49,293 nucleotides of DNA, from NCBI GenBank assembly GCA_903842945.1, contig CAIMNS010000156.1, positions 1 through 49,293 on the forward strand, given 5' to 3'. The notes beneath the pieces are model-generated. The model was not told the origin of the DNA and ran no database searches. It worked only from the letters and a program-made list of their open reading frames with translations. The DNA comes from an uncultured Burkholderiales bacterium. Its GTDB lineage: Bacteria > Pseudomonadota > Gammaproteobacteria > Burkholderiales > Burkholderiaceae_C. Positions 26,775-36,271 of this stretch are shown piece by piece; position 1 is the stretch's first letter; each line of letters opens with the position of its first letter. Both the position numbers and the translations under genes were made by a program.

Positions 26775-29726
26775 ATGAACTCTGCCTCCAAAGAAACTTC
26801 TGCGCCAGTTGCGCCCATCAACCAGCCCGCGTTACAGAGCCTGTCCAAATCGTTTGAACCCGCTGAAATTGAAGCCCACTGGGGCCCAGAATGGGAAGCC
26901 CGTGGCTACGGCGTGGCAGGCTTCAAAGGTACACAAATGGCAAAGCCTGGTGCACCTGGGTTTTGCATTCAACTCCCGCCTCCCAATGTGACGGGTACTT
27001 TGCACATGGGACATGCCTTCAATCAAACGATCATGGACAGTTTGACCCGCTATCACCGCATGTCTGGCGCCAACACCGCATGGATCCCAGGCACCGATCA
27101 TGCGGGGATCGCCACTCAAATTGTGGTGGAGCGACAACTCCAAGAGCAAGGCCTGTCCAGGCACACCCTAGGCCCCACAGAGCAGGTCTCCAGAAAAAAC
27201 TTCATCGCTAAAGTTTGGGAGTGGAAAGAGAAAAGTGGCAAAACCATCACCCAACAAATGCGCCGCATGGGTGACAGCGTGGACTGGAGTCGCGAGTACT
27301 TCACCATGGATGAGCCAAGAAGCGAGGTCGTGACCAAGGCTTTTGTTCAACTCTACAAGGAAGGCCTCATCTACCGGGGCAAACGCCTTGTTCACTGGGA
27401 CCCCATCCTTAAAACAGCCGTCTCCGACTTGGAAGTGGAGAGCCAAGAAGAAAAAGGCTTCATGTGGCACATCGCCTACCCCGTAGAGAACTCCAATGAA
27501 CGCTTGGTGGTGGCGACCACCCGTCCGGAGACCCTGCTGGGCGACGTGGCGGTCATGGTCAACCCCGAAGACGCCAGGTACCAACACTTGATCGGTCAAC
27601 GGGTGCACCTGCCCTTGTGCGAGCGATTGATCCCCGTGATTGCCGATGCCTACGTGGACAAGGACTTTGGGACGGGTGTGGTCAAGGTCACCCCTGCACA
27701 CGATGCCAATGACTTTGCCGTCGGTGTGCGTCACCAACTGCCGCAAATCAACATTTTCAATTTGGATGCCAGTGTCAATGACCAAGCCCCCAAGGCCTAT
27801 CAGGGACTGGACCGCTTTAAAGCACGTGAGCAAATTGTGCAGGATTTGAAAGAAGCGGGTCTCTTGGTCGAAGTCAAAGCCCACACCCTCATGGTTCCTC
27901 GATGTGAGAGAACCGGACAAATCATTGAACCGATGCTCACCGATCAGTGGTTTGTGGCCATGACTGAAAAAAGCCAACTGGATCCCAAGGGACTGTCCAT
28001 CGCAGAAAAGGCCATCCGAGCGGTTGAATCGGGTGAAGTTCGTTTTGTGCCAGAAAACTGGGTCAACACCTACAACCAGTGGATGAAAAACATTCAAGAC
28101 TGGTGCATCAGCCGACAGCTTTGGTGGGGTCACCAAATTCCCGCCTGGTACGACGAAGAGGGTCACGTCTATGTGGCGGAAAGCTTGTCTCAAGCACAAG
28201 AGCAAGCTGGTCCAGGTCGTCAACTCACCCAAGACGCCGATGTGTTGGACACCTGGTTCTCCTCGGCCTTGGTACCTTTTTCAACCTTGGGATGGCCCAA
28301 AGAGACCGAGGACTTTCACCTGTACTTGCCCAGTTCCGTGTTGGTCACGGGCTATGACATCATTTTCTTTTGGGTGGCCAGGATGATCATGATGAGCACA
28401 CACTTCACGGGCAAAGTGCCCTTCAAAGATGTGTACATCCACGGCTTGGTGCGCGATGCACAAGGCAAGAAGATGTCCAAGTCTGAGGGCAACGTTCTTG
28501 ACCCCGTCGACTTGATTGATGGCATTGAACTTGAACCTTTGCTTGCCAAAAGGACCACGGGTTTGCGCCGTCCTGAGACCGCGCCACTGGTCAAGAAAAA
28601 CACAGAAAAAGAGTTTCCTCTGGGCATCCCGTCGTACGGCGCTGACGCATTGAGGTTCACCTTTGCAGCCTTGGCGTCCCTTGGGAGAAGCATCAATTTC
28701 GATCCCAAGCGCTGCGAGGGCTACCGCAACTTTTGCAACAAACTGTGGAACGCCACACGTTTTGTATTGATGAATTGCGAGGGGCAAGACTGTGGCCTGG
28801 AACAACACTCCAAAGAGCAATGTGCTCCTGGTGGACCCTTTCATGGTTACATGCAATTCAGCCAAGCCGACCGCTGGATGAGTTCCATGCTCCAACGCGT
28901 GGAAGCGCAAGTTGCGCAAGGCTTCAAAGACTACCGACTCGATCTGGTGGCCAACGCCATCTACGAATTTGTCTGGAATGAGTTTTGTGATTGGTACTTG
29001 GAGATCGCCAAAGTACAAATTCAACAAGGCAGCCCCGCACAAGCCCGTGCCACAAGGCGCACGTTGATTCGCACCCTTGAGGCCATCCTTCGCTTGAGCC
29101 ACCCCTTGATCCCCTTCATCACGGAAGAATTGTGGCAAAAGGTCGCACCTGTTGCGGGACTTTGGCCCAAAGACCATGACCGAGCGTCTGTGAGCGTTTG
29201 CGACTATCCTGTCTCGCAACCCGGCAAAATAGATCCACTGGCCGAACACGCCATTGCCCAGTTGAAGAACTGGGTCGAAGGCTGCCGCAACCTGAGAGGT
29301 CAAATGAACATCTCCCCAGCGACCAAGGTGCCTTTGTACATCTTGGTAGGCAACGCAGAGGAGAGCAATTTCATTCAAAACATGGCGCCAGTTCTCAAAA
29401 GTTTGGCCAAACTCCAAGAGATCAAAACCTTTGAGGATGAAGTGGCTTGGCAAAGCGCAGCTCAAAATGCCCCTGTTGCCGTCTTGGGCCAGTCCAGGGT
29501 GTGCTTGTTCATCGAGATCGATCAGGCCGCTGAAAGCGCACGTCTAAGCAAAGAGGTCTTGAGGTTAGAGACCGAACTGAGCAAAGCGCAAGCCAAACTC
29601 AGCAACGAGGCTTTTGTCGCCAAAGCGCCGGCCAAAGTCATTGAGCAAGAGCAACTGAGGATAGAAGAATTCACGTCGACTTTGGCCAAGGTCAAAGATC
29701 AACTCAAGCGCATATCAGCTGGATGA
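26775..29726 (+). CDS. valS: Valyl-tRNA synthetase
   Basis: Charges tRNA-Val. The 983-residue class I synthetase has the HIGH-type motif LHMGHAF at residues 76-82, the KMSKS motif at 566-570, the editing-domain region [16 protein letters not shown] and [17 protein letters not shown], the anticodon-binding region and the C-terminal coiled coil (last about 65 residues, rich in Lys, Glu and Ala). Length is typical for betaproteobacteria (950-990), with a short insertion just after KMSKS (about residues 580-605) usual in this group. No good ribosome binding site is seen before the ATG at 26775, and no promoter is evident between the hairpin and the start. Confidence 0.97.
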   Translation: MNSASKETSAPVAPINQPALQSLSKSFEPAEIEAHWGPEWEARGYGVAGFKGTQMAKPGAPGFCIQLPPPNVTGTLHMGHAFNQTIMDSLTRYHRMSGANTAWIPGTDHAGIATQIVVERQLQEQGLSRHTLGPTEQVSRKNFIAKVWEWKEKSGKTITQQMRRMGDSVDWSREYFTMDEPRSEVVTKAFVQLYKEGLIYRGKRLVHWDPILKTAVSDLEVESQEEKGFMWHIAYPVENSNERLVVATTRPETLLGDVAVMVNPEDARYQHLIGQRVHLPLCERLIPVIADAYVDKDFGTGVVKVTPAHDANDFAVGVRHQLPQINIFNLDASVNDQAPKAYQGLDRFKAREQIVQDLKEAGLLVEVKAHTLMVPRCERTGQIIEPMLTDQWFVAMTEKSQLDPKGLSIAEKAIRAVESGEVRFVPENWVNTYNQWMKNIQDWCISRQLWWGHQIPAWYDEEGHVYVAESLSQAQEQAGPGRQLTQDADVLDTWFSSALVPFSTLGWPKETEDFHLYLPSSVLVTGYDIIFFWVARMIMMSTHFTGKVPFKDVYIHGLVRDAQGKKMSKSEGNVLDPVDLIDGIELEPLLAKRTTGLRRPETAPLVKKNTEKEFPLGIPSYGADALRFTFAALASLGRSINFDPKRCEGYRNFCNKLWNATRFVLMNCEGQDCGLEQHSKEQCAPGGPFHGYMQFSQADRWMSSMLQRVEAQVAQGFKDYRLDLVANAIYEFVWNEFCDWYLEIAKVQIQQGSPAQARATRRTLIRTLEAILRLSHPLIPFITEELWQKVAPVAGLWPKDHDRASVSVCDYPVSQPGKIDPLAEHAIAQLKNWVEGCRNLRGQMNISPATKVPLYILVGNAEESNFIQNMAPVLKSLAKLQEIKTFEDEVAWQSAAQNAPVAVLGQSRVCLFIEIDQAAESARLSKEVLRLETELSKAQAKLSNEAFVAKAPAKVIEQEQLRIEEFTSTLAKVKDQLKRISAG

Positions 29727-29776
29727 ACCGCCTTGATGAGTCGCCTTGATGAATCAATTATTTTGGAGCGAAAACT

Positions 29777-30667
29777 TTGAACCCTTCCACCTTAACCAAA
29801 GCTGTGTTTCCCGTTGCAGGCTTGGGGACGCGATTCTTGCCTGCCACCAAAGCACAGCCCAAAGAAATGCTGCCCATTGTCGACAAGCCCCTGATTCAAT
29901 ACGCGGTCGAAGAAGCTTATGAGGCGGGCATTCGGCACATGATCTTTGTCACCGGAAGAAGTAAGCGTGCCATTGAAGATCACTTTGACACGGCTTACGA
30001 ATTGGAAAATGAACTTGAAATGGCCGGCAAAGAATCTCTCTTGTCCTTGATCCGAGACGTTCAACCCGCTGACATGCTTTGCTCTTACATCCGTCAACCC
30101 CGTGCCTTGGGTCTTGGACATGCCGTGCTTTGCGCAGAAAAGTTGGTGGGCCATGAGCCCTTTGCTGTTTTATTGGCCGATGACTTGATGATTGGGCTTG
30201 AGAACGGCAAAGGCATATTGACCCAAATGGCAGAGGTCTTTTTTGAAACCCAGCAGTCCGTTTTGGCGGTGCAAGAGGTTCCCAGCGAACAAGTGCACCG
30301 CTATGGCATCGTCTCTGGTGAAGCGCTTGGCGAAGGCAAAACGCAAGTCAAACGCATTGTAGAAAAGCCAAGGGCCGAACAAACCGACTCACGACTGGCC
30401 GTGGCTGGGCGCTACATTTTGAGCCCGCATATCTTTGACAGGATCAAAACCGCAGGCAAAGGGGCACTTGGAGAAATTCAACTGACCGATGGCATTTCTG
30501 AATTGTTGAAGCACGAGGGCGTGATCGCTTACAACTACCAAGGCAAGCGATTTGACTGCGGCTCTAAATTAGGTTTTCTTCAAGCCACCGTGGAGTTGGC
30601 CTTGAAACACCCCGAGGTGGCTCAAAACTTCAAAGCGTATTTGAACGAGTTCAAGACGTCTATTTAA
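29777..30667 (+). CDS. galU: UTP-glucose-1-phosphate uridylyltransferase GalU
   Basis: Makes UDP-glucose for cell-envelope polysaccharides. The 296-residue protein starts with the nucleotide-binding signature [28 protein letters not shown] region (positions 11-38) and has [10 protein letters not shown] with the metal-binding aspartates, KRIVEKP and [10 protein letters not shown]. The start codon is TTG at 29777-29779: a good ribosome binding site (GGAG, 8 bases upstream) precedes it, the conserved fold begins about 8 residues later, and no nearby ATG fits. It follows valS by 50 bases. Confidence 0.96.
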   Translation: MNPSTLTKAVFPVAGLGTRFLPATKAQPKEMLPIVDKPLIQYAVEEAYEAGIRHMIFVTGRSKRAIEDHFDTAYELENELEMAGKESLLSLIRDVQPADMLCSYIRQPRALGLGHAVLCAEKLVGHEPFAVLLADDLMIGLENGKGILTQMAEVFFETQQSVLAVQEVPSEQVHRYGIVSGEALGEGKTQVKRIVEKPRAEQTDSRLAVAGRYILSPHIFDRIKTAGKGALGEIQLTDGISELLKHEGVIAYNYQGKRFDCGSKLGFLQATVELALKHPEVAQNFKAYLNEFKTSI

Positions 30668-30683
30668 AGTCCAGGCTAGAACT

Positions 30684-30911
30684 TTATTTTCTTTGCAAGA
30701 CAAAGACAAACTCTTGACCACTCGCCGAGTTCTCGAGAAGCACATGCCCCGTTTGCTTGGCAAAGGCTTGGAAATCTCTGCTCGCACCTGGGTCCGTTGA
30801 GCGCACCCTCAAAATCTCTCCACTTTGCATGCTGGAGAGGGCTTTTTTGGTTTTCAAAATAGGCAAAGGGCAATTGAGCCCACTTGTATCTAATTCTTGG
30901 TGAATGTGCAT
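30684..30911 (-). CDS. TusA-like sulfur-carrier protein
   Basis: A 75-residue protein of the TusA/SirA/YedF family. The defining motif is LNCPLPILKTKKAL with the sulfur-accepting Cys14 in CPxP. Such proteins pass sulfur between enzymes, for example for tRNA thiolation or molybdenum cofactor; which route applies here is not clear. It lies downstream of a Nudix gene and cysM on the same strand, a loose link to sulfur metabolism. Convergent with galU, 16 bases apart. Confidence 0.88.
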   Translation of the reverse strand: MHIHQELDTSGLNCPLPILKTKKALSSMQSGEILRVRSTDPGASRDFQAFAKQTGHVLLENSASGQEFVFVLQRK

Positions 30912-30951
30912 GGTGATGAATCTTGGTGGGTCATGTCATTGAAGATGTATT

Positions 30952-31488
30952 TCATTCGTTCTCGCTGCGATCTTCCCAGGCTTTAAAAACGGGCTCTATG
31001 CCTCTTCTCCTTTGCCAATCTGCGACAGCGTGACCCGTGCCTGAGGGCCAGCAAATGATCTCATGAGGCTCGTAGAGTTTGTACTCCAGCAACTCTTCAC
31101 TGAGTTGAATCACACCGTGTGTGTGCGCATGATAAACGATCAGCACTTGATTTTTCTTTTGGAAGTCATAGACCCCAACCAAACTCAAGTCTTGCACCTC
31201 TAGGTGGGTCTCCTCCTTGATCTCCCGCGTGATGCCGCCCTCGGGCGTCTCGTGGGCTTCCATGAAACCCGAGATCAAAGCAAAGCGTCTTTGGGCCCAA
31301 GCGGCATTTCTTGCGAGCAAAATTTTTCCCTCCCACTGCACAATCGCTGCCAACACGGGCGTTGGGTTGTTCCAATGGGTCCACTCACACGCTTTGCATC
31401 TGAGGCGCGTGACCGTCAGTCCATCCTCTTGCCGAGCGATCTGGGACAAGGCTTCTTTGCACATGGGACAATAAGTGTAATCACTCAT
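30952..31488 (-). CDS. Nudix hydrolase with zinc ribbon (NudC-like)
   Basis: A 178-residue Nudix protein. An N-terminal zinc ribbon (Cys7, Cys10, Cys31, Cys34) is followed by NNPTPVLAAIVQWEGKILLARN and a Nudix box GFMEAHETPEGGITREIKEET. These two parts match the C-terminal two-thirds of NADH pyrophosphatase NudC; the usual NudC SQPWPF-type tail is not seen, so substrate is open (NADH, capped RNA or other diphosphates). The ATG overlaps the cysM stop (ATGA, 31485-31488), implying translational coupling. Confidence 0.88.
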   Translation of the reverse strand: MSDYTYCPMCKEALSQIARQEDGLTVTRLRCKACEWTHWNNPTPVLAAIVQWEGKILLARNAAWAQRRFALISGFMEAHETPEGGITREIKEETHLEVQDLSLVGVYDFQKKNQVLIVYHAHTHGVIQLSEELLEYKLYEPHEIICWPSGTGHAVADWQRRRGIEPVFKAWEDRSENE

Positions 31489-32402
31489 GCTGGAAAGACT
31501 CCCGTAGACAAGTAGCGATCCCCTCGGTCACAGACGATGAAGACCACCGTGGCATGGTGAACTTTCTTTGCAATTTCCAGTGCAACCCAGCACGCACCCG
31601 CGGCCGAAACACCGGCAAACAAGCCCTCCTCCTTGGCCAAGCGTCTACACATCTGTTCAGCATCGCCCTGGCTCACATACACCAACTCGTCCACGTGGCT
31701 TGGGTCATAGATGGAGGGCATATATTCCTTGGACCACTTTCGAATCCCAGGAATTCTCGAGCCCTCAGAAGGCTGCACACCAATGATTTTTACATCGGGA
31801 TTTTGCTCTTTTAAATACCTTGAAACGCCCGTGATGGTGCCCGTCGTGCCCATGGCGCTCACAAAATGAGTGACCTCTCCATGCGTGTCTCTCCATATTT
31901 CTGGCCCCGTGGTTTCATAATGGATCCTGGGGTTGTCAGGGTTGCCAAATTGATCCAACACCCGTCCTCGCCCCTCTGACTGCATCCTCAAAGCCAAATC
32001 CCTGGCGTGCTCCATGCCCCCTGTCTTAGGCGTCAAAATCAGTTCAGCCCCAAAAGCCTTCATGGTCTGTGCGCGTTCAATGGACAAGTCCTCAGGCATG
32101 ATCAAAATCAATTGGTAACCTTTGATGGCTGCGGCCATGGCCAAGGCGATGCCCGTGTTACCCGATGTCGCCTCAATGAGTGTCTCACCGGGATGGATAT
32201 CTCCACGCTCCTCGGCTCTTGCAATCATCGAAACGGCAGGACGGTCTTTGACCGATCCGGCCGGATTGTTGCCCTCTAACTTACCCAAAACCACATTGGA
32301 ATGGAGTAAAAGCGTTGCTTGCTCAACTCTTTGCAGTCGAACCAAGGGCGTATTACCGATCGCGTCCGCCAAGGTCGGAAATTTTGTTCTTGAATATGTC
32401 AT
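31485..32402 (-). CDS. cysM: Cysteine synthase B (O-acetylserine sulfhydrylase) CysM
   Basis: A PLP enzyme making cysteine from O-acetylserine and sulfide or thiosulfate. PLP lysine is Lys52 in NNPAGSVKDRPA, the phosphate loop is TSGNTGIALA, and the GTTGTITG loop follows. LEGNNPAGSVKDRP and VLDQFGNPDNP favour CysM over CysK. The frame stays open upstream to 32522, but that part is the antisense of the tRNA-Leu gene, so the ATG at 32400-32402 (MTYSRTKFPT) is used, giving the normal 305 residues. Confidence 0.95.
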   Translation of the reverse strand: MTYSRTKFPTLADAIGNTPLVRLQRVEQATLLLHSNVVLGKLEGNNPAGSVKDRPAVSMIARAEERGDIHPGETLIEATSGNTGIALAMAAAIKGYQLILIMPEDLSIERAQTMKAFGAELILTPKTGGMEHARDLALRMQSEGRGRVLDQFGNPDNPRIHYETTGPEIWRDTHGEVTHFVSAMGTTGTITGVSRYLKEQNPDVKIIGVQPSEGSRIPGIRKWSKEYMPSIYDPSHVDELVYVSQGDAEQMCRRLAKEEGLFAGVSAAGACWVALEIAKKVHHATVVFIVCDRGDRYLSTGVFPA

Positions 32403-32424
32403 AATACAGGTCTTCAACACTTTA

Positions 32425-32512
32425 GCCGAAGTGGCGAAATAGGTAGACGCAGCAGATTCAAAATCTGCCGGTGCAAAACACCGTGCCGGTTCGATTCCGG
32501 CCTTCGGCACCA
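32425..32512 (+). tRNA. tRNA-Leu (anticodon CAA)
   Basis: An 88-base tRNA including an encoded CCA end. The acceptor stem GCCGAAG (32425-32431) pairs with CTTCGGC (32502-32508). The anticodon stem GCAGA/TCTGC encloses loop TTCAAAA, giving anticodon CAA, which reads UUG. A long variable arm (CGGTGCAAAACACCG) and the T-arm GCCGG-TTCGATT-CCGGC fit a class II leucine tRNA. It lies 22 bases from the start of the divergent cysM; a CATAAT hexamer at 32400-32405 could be its -10 box. Confidence 0.96.
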
Positions 32513-32529
32513 TTGGGTCCATCCGTGCT

Positions 32530-32742
32530 TTACTTGCTCAAAGCCCAATGTCGCATTATAGAGAGCTCAAGTACCTCAACAAGTTCTACGGCCATTTCCT
32601 CTTGTTTTTTTGAGCAGGGCACGGCCATGGCGTCCTCGACATCAACCCATACCCTTGTCTTGTCATGGGAACGCCGTTTGGCCAACCTCATGGGCATTTT
32701 GATCAATACCTCATGGTGATCTTGCAAGGACTGGTCATACAA
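32530..32742 (-). CDS. Doubtful small hypothetical protein
   Basis: In the 310 bases between tRNA-Leu and the Bug receptor gene, the minus strand has an open frame of 70 codons starting at TTG. Its product (with PMRLAKRRSHDKTRVWVDVEDAM) has a plausible mixed, charged composition, but I recognise no family, there is no ribosome binding site and the start codon is rare. The frame stays open a further 10 codons upstream. Could be a real small gene, a remnant, or chance. Otherwise the stretch holds only a weak inverted repeat next to the tRNA end (CATTGGG 32511-32517, CCCAATG 32544-32550). Confidence 0.22.
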   Translation of the reverse strand: MYDQSLQDHHEVLIKMPMRLAKRRSHDKTRVWVDVEDAMAVPCSKKQEEMAVELVEVLELSIMRHWALSK

Positions 32743-32822
32743 TCTGAGTGCGCATGGGTTTTGTTGGCCCTCTCAGCTTGCATCCACCTTTCATTGTCTC
32801 AGCCTGTCCTTGGAGTGATCGC

Positions 32823-33848
32823 ATGATTCTTTTAACACCAGCCCCCCTTCACCTTGAAACCAAGGTCAGCGCGTTGGCGCATCCCTCAAAGTTATTTTGC
32901 ATGGCGACCTTTTGGCTGATGGGCTTGGCCTCTTTGCCCCTGCTCGCTCAAAACTACCCCAACAAACCCATCAAAGTGGTGATTCCCTTTGCAGCAGGCT
33001 CTGCCACCGATCAAATCGGGCGAGCCTTTGCATCCAAAATGTCCGAGGAGCTCGAGCAACCCCTGGTGGTTGAAAACAAAGTGGGGGTCAACGGCATGCT
33101 AGGGGCTGACTTTGTCGCCAAAGCAAGTGCTGACGGCTACACCTTGCTCTTTGGCACCAACAGCACGAATGCTGCCTTGAAGAGCTTGATGAAAAAGCTC
33201 CCCTACGACCAAGACACCGCGTTTGCGCCAGTGGCCTTCATGGGCTCTGTTCCTTTGATCGTTGCGGTCAACAACGAAGTGAGCGCCAAAACATTGAAAG
33301 ACTTGGTCAGCATGGCCAAACAAAAACCTGGCATGTTGACCTTTGCCAGTGCGTCGACCTCACAATTGGTCTCAACAGCCATGCTCGCAGGCATGGTGGG
33401 CATTGAGCTCAATCACATCCCCTACAAAAGCGGCCCCACCGCCATGACTGATTTGATTGGTGGTCAAGTGATGATGTTCACCGCCGACTTTGCCGTGATG
33501 CTGCCCCAAGTCAAAGCCGGTAAAATTCGCGGCTTGGCCGTGACCTCCACGCAGCGCTCCAAAGCGATTCCAGATTTACCCACGGTCAACGAAGCCTTGG
33601 GCATCAAGGGCTACGAGTTGATTGCTTACTTTGCAAGCTTTGCACCGGCTGGCACACCCAGAGACGTTGTTTTAAAACTCAACAAAGCCTCCAACAACGC
33701 GGCAGCCAGCAAAGAAATCCAAGAGCGCTTCATGGAGTTGGGCTTTGAAGTGGATCCGAGCACGCCTGAGGCCTTGGCCCAAAGAAGCAAGCTTGAGACA
33801 GCGAAGTGGGCCAAAGCCATTCACGACGCCAAAATCGAAGCCCAATAA
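32823..33848 (+). CDS. Bug-family tripartite tricarboxylate transporter substrate-binding protein
   Basis: A 341-residue periplasmic solute receptor (TctC/Bug family). After a long N-terminal leader with hydrophobic segment TFWLMGLASLPLLA, cleavage is likely just before or after Gln in LLAQNYP. The mature start YPNKPIKVVIPFAAGSATD is the family hallmark, followed by VENKVGVNGMLGADFVAKASADGYTLLFG landmarks, IPYKSG and GGQVMMF. The ligand is unknown. The ATG at 32823 has GGAG 7 bases upstream; an ATG at 32901 would leave a shorter signal peptide. No TctA/TctB permease is nearby, as is usual for the many orphan Bug proteins of Burkholderiales. Confidence 0.92.
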   Translation: MILLTPAPLHLETKVSALAHPSKLFCMATFWLMGLASLPLLAQNYPNKPIKVVIPFAAGSATDQIGRAFASKMSEELEQPLVVENKVGVNGMLGADFVAKASADGYTLLFGTNSTNAALKSLMKKLPYDQDTAFAPVAFMGSVPLIVAVNNEVSAKTLKDLVSMAKQKPGMLTFASASTSQLVSTAMLAGMVGIELNHIPYKSGPTAMTDLIGGQVMMFTADFAVMLPQVKAGKIRGLAVTSTQRSKAIPDLPTVNEALGIKGYELIAYFASFAPAGTPRDVVLKLNKASNNAAASKEIQERFMELGFEVDPSTPEALAQRSKLETAKWAKAIHDAKIEAQ

Positions 33849-33849
33849 A

Positions 33850-33888
33850 GCGCTCAGTTGGGGCGCTCAGTTGGGGCGTTCAGTTGCG
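33850..33888 (+). repeat. Three tandem 13-base repeats
   Basis: GCGCTCAGTTGGG occurs at 33850-33862 and exactly again at 33863-33875, then with two changes (GCGTTCAGTTGCG) at 33876-33888. The array starts 2 bases after the Bug gene stop and lies in the 117-base gap before the Old Yellow Enzyme gene. It may be a slippage product or a binding site array. Confidence 0.8.
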
Positions 33889-33965
33889 CGTTCGCTTGAG
33901 CCTTGACTCAGGCGCTCGATACGCACGCCACGTCTTGTTTTTCTTATCTCCATGGAACCTCAACC

Positions 33966-35087
33966 ATGTCTTTTTTGTTCAGCCCCTATGCACTGAGTTC
34001 CCCCAAAGGACCTCTCCAACTTGCCAACCGTGTCGTTGTCGCACCGATGTGCCAGTACTCCGCCGTTGAAGGCTGCGCCAGCGATTGGCATTTGATGCAT
34101 TGGGCCAACTTGCTGAACTCAGGCTCGGCCATGATGATCCTTGAGGCAACGGGCGTGACACGAGAGGGTCGCATCACCCCGCACTGTTTGGGCTTGTGGG
34201 ACGATGCGACAGCCAGTGCCTTGGAAGAAAAGCTCCACCGAGCCAGGCAACTCGCGCCCTACACGCCTGTGTGCATTCAACTCAGTCACGCTGGCCGCAA
34301 GGCCTCCAGCGCTGCCCCCTGGGACGGTGGTGCTTTGTTAAGCCTTGAGCAAGGAGGTTGGAACACCCATGCCCCGTCCGCCATCCCGCAACAAAGCCAA
34401 GAACGTGCGCCTTTGGCTTTGGACCTCAAGGGTCTGAAGGACATTTGCGATGCCTTTGTGCAGGCCGCCAAGAAAAGCCAAGACATCGGCATGGAGGCGG
34501 TCGAGTTGCATGCGGCGCATGGCTATTTGTTGCACCAATTTCTCTCGCCCATCTCCAACCACAGAGTCGATGCGTATGGTGGCAGTTTTGAGAATCGAAT
34601 TCGCTTTCCTTTGGAAGTTTTCAAAGCGGTACGAGCTCAATTCGCTGGCGCACTTGGCATGCGCATCTCCGCCTATGACTGGGTGGAAGGTGGATGGACA
34701 CCTGAGGAGACCGCACAGTTGTCCGTTCAACTCAAGGCCTTGGGCGCAGATTTTGTGCACATCTCCTCGGGTGGCGTCTCAAGCGCGCAAAAACTCGTGG
34801 TCGCCCCCAATTACCAAGTCGGCTTCGCGGCCAGCGTCAAAGCACAATCGGCTTTGTCCACCATTGCCGTGGGCTTGATCACGCAAGCTCAACAAGCCGA
34901 AGACATCATCGCATCGGGTCAAGCCGATTTGGTCGCTTTGGCCAGAGCGTTTTTGTACAAACCCAGATGGACCTGGGAGGCGGCAGCGAGTTTGAATGGA
35001 CAGGTTCAAGCGAGCAAACCCTATTGGAGATGCTTGCCCAAAGAGGCGCAGCACATTTTCAGTGGCCGACAGAACACGCAACGCTAA
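33966..35087 (+). CDS. Old Yellow Enzyme family NADH:flavin oxidoreductase (YqjM/XenA type)
   Basis: A 373-residue FMN ene-reductase that reduces activated C=C bonds of unsaturated aldehydes, ketones or nitro compounds. It begins MSFLFSPYAL and has the thermophilic-like (YqjM) cysteine in APMCQYSA (Cys29), IQLSHAGRKAS, the substrate-binding pair and barrel segment ELHAAHGYLLHQFLSP, NRVDAYGGSFENR-type landmarks and a late GQADLVALARAFLYKP. An upstream frame to 33903 adds 21 residues without similarity; the ATG at 33966 is preceded by GGAA. The natural substrate is unknown. Confidence 0.92.
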   Translation: MSFLFSPYALSSPKGPLQLANRVVVAPMCQYSAVEGCASDWHLMHWANLLNSGSAMMILEATGVTREGRITPHCLGLWDDATASALEEKLHRARQLAPYTPVCIQLSHAGRKASSAAPWDGGALLSLEQGGWNTHAPSAIPQQSQERAPLALDLKGLKDICDAFVQAAKKSQDIGMEAVELHAAHGYLLHQFLSPISNHRVDAYGGSFENRIRFPLEVFKAVRAQFAGALGMRISAYDWVEGGWTPEETAQLSVQLKALGADFVHISSGGVSSAQKLVVAPNYQVGFAASVKAQSALSTIAVGLITQAQQAEDIIASGQADLVALARAFLYKPRWTWEAAASLNGQVQASKPYWRCLPKEAQHIFSGRQNTQR

Positions 35088-35121
35088 GCTTCACGCTTGG
35101 GCGATGAAGAACGCTTGACCT

Positions 35122-36183
35122 TCATCTTTGCCTTTGAACACCCAGGCCCTCTTTGGGGCTTGGGTAACAAAGTTTCAGCCCCAGAGATTTTTTCATTCTC
35201 TTGTTGTCCAGTTTTCTAGACTCAGCCAAAAAACTCATCTGCATGGGGCTCAGGTGCGCCTGGATCTCCTCAAACGACATTCGAACAGGTTGGGGCAAAT
35301 TGAACCATTGCGCCACCAAGCCGTAGTAGTCCCCCATCTTGATTTGTGCATCGTCGCTCACATGAATGGCTTGTAGGTTCTGGCCTTTGAACAAAGCGAG
35401 GACGCAGGCGCGGGCCAAATCGTCTGCATGGATGTGGTTGGTGTACACGTCGTCTGCGGGACTTAGAACAGGCATGCCCTTTTTGACACGATCTATCGGC
35501 GTTCCCCCTTCTCGGTCCAAGGCATAAATGCCTGGAATTCTGAGCGTGCTCAGTTGCACCCCCTGCAAAGAGCGGCGAGCCCACAGACGCAGTTGCTGCT
35601 CGGCATCCACCCGTCGACGTGCTCGGTCACTTTGAGGGTTGACGAGTTGCGTTTCTTTGACCCATTGGCCATGACAGTTGCCATACACACCCGTTGTAGA
35701 TCCATAGACTATTTTTTGAGGTGGCTTTCTGAGCGCCAAAGCACGGAGCAGGGATCTTGTTCTTTGGTCTTCACGACCTTGGGCTGCAGGTGGCGCCAAA
35801 TGGAGCACCTTGTGCGACAGGCCCGCGAGCCGAGGAAGCGTTTTGGGATCATCCAAGTCGCCCAAAAGAGGCCTCGCACCCCCATCCCTCAAGGCCTGGA
35901 TCTTTTCAGGACTTGAAGTCAAAGCCACGACCCGGCAATGCTTGGTCAATTGAGGCAAGGTTCGCATGCCAACATCACCACACCCCACGATCAACACTTG
36001 GGTGCGTCTAAAACGAGCAGGCAAAGCGCCCAAAGAGGATGAATGGACGGACACGAACAGTTGTTTAAAAAGGTGAATGAAAGACCAAAGGCCATGAAAG
36101 CGTCTGCCATGGATGGCCTGTGCACTTAGAAATTTTCTCACAATAACCAAGGCCAGTGACAAACCCTCAAAAAATGCCCGCAC
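35122..36183 (-). CDS. NAD(P)-binding SDR protein (YeeZ-like epimerase/dehydratase family)
   Basis: An extended SDR-fold protein. The nucleotide site VLIVGCGDVGMRTLPQL, the later HLAPPAAQGREDQRT, YGSTTGVYG with the catalytic-type Tyr region, RIPGIYALDREGGTP and TNHIHADDLARAC are visible. It resembles YeeZ, whose reaction is unknown. The frame gives 353 residues, but the first 60 have no similarity to the fold; a GTG at 36052-36054 would give a 310-residue protein closer to family size. The longer frame also overlaps none of the divergent reductase, whose ATG is at 36272. The start is uncertain. Confidence 0.8.
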   Translation of the reverse strand: MRAFFEGLSLALVIVRKFLSAQAIHGRRFHGLWSFIHLFKQLFVSVHSSSLGALPARFRRTQVLIVGCGDVGMRTLPQLTKHCRVVALTSSPEKIQALRDGGARPLLGDLDDPKTLPRLAGLSHKVLHLAPPAAQGREDQRTRSLLRALALRKPPQKIVYGSTTGVYGNCHGQWVKETQLVNPQSDRARRRVDAEQQLRLWARRSLQGVQLSTLRIPGIYALDREGGTPIDRVKKGMPVLSPADDVYTNHIHADDLARACVLALFKGQNLQAIHVSDDAQIKMGDYYGLVAQWFNLPQPVRMSFEEIQAHLSPMQMSFLAESRKLDNKRMKKSLGLKLCYPSPKEGLGVQRQR

Positions 36184-36271
36184 CCAAGGACGATCCCTTG
36201 GGCTCCAAGGCTTAAAATGGGAGACGACTTCATCTACTTCAGCTGATCTTCAACCTTCCTTAAAACAAGCC

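Noticed and set aside
27168-29465. Two long minus-strand open frames (354 and 394 codons) inside valS
   Set aside because: They lie antisense to a fully conserved valS and match no family; codon bias of valS leaves the opposite frame open.
32403-32522. Upstream extension of cysM by 40 codons
   Set aside because: It is the reverse complement of the tRNA-Leu gene, which gives a protein-like but artefactual sequence; the family N-terminus starts at 32402.
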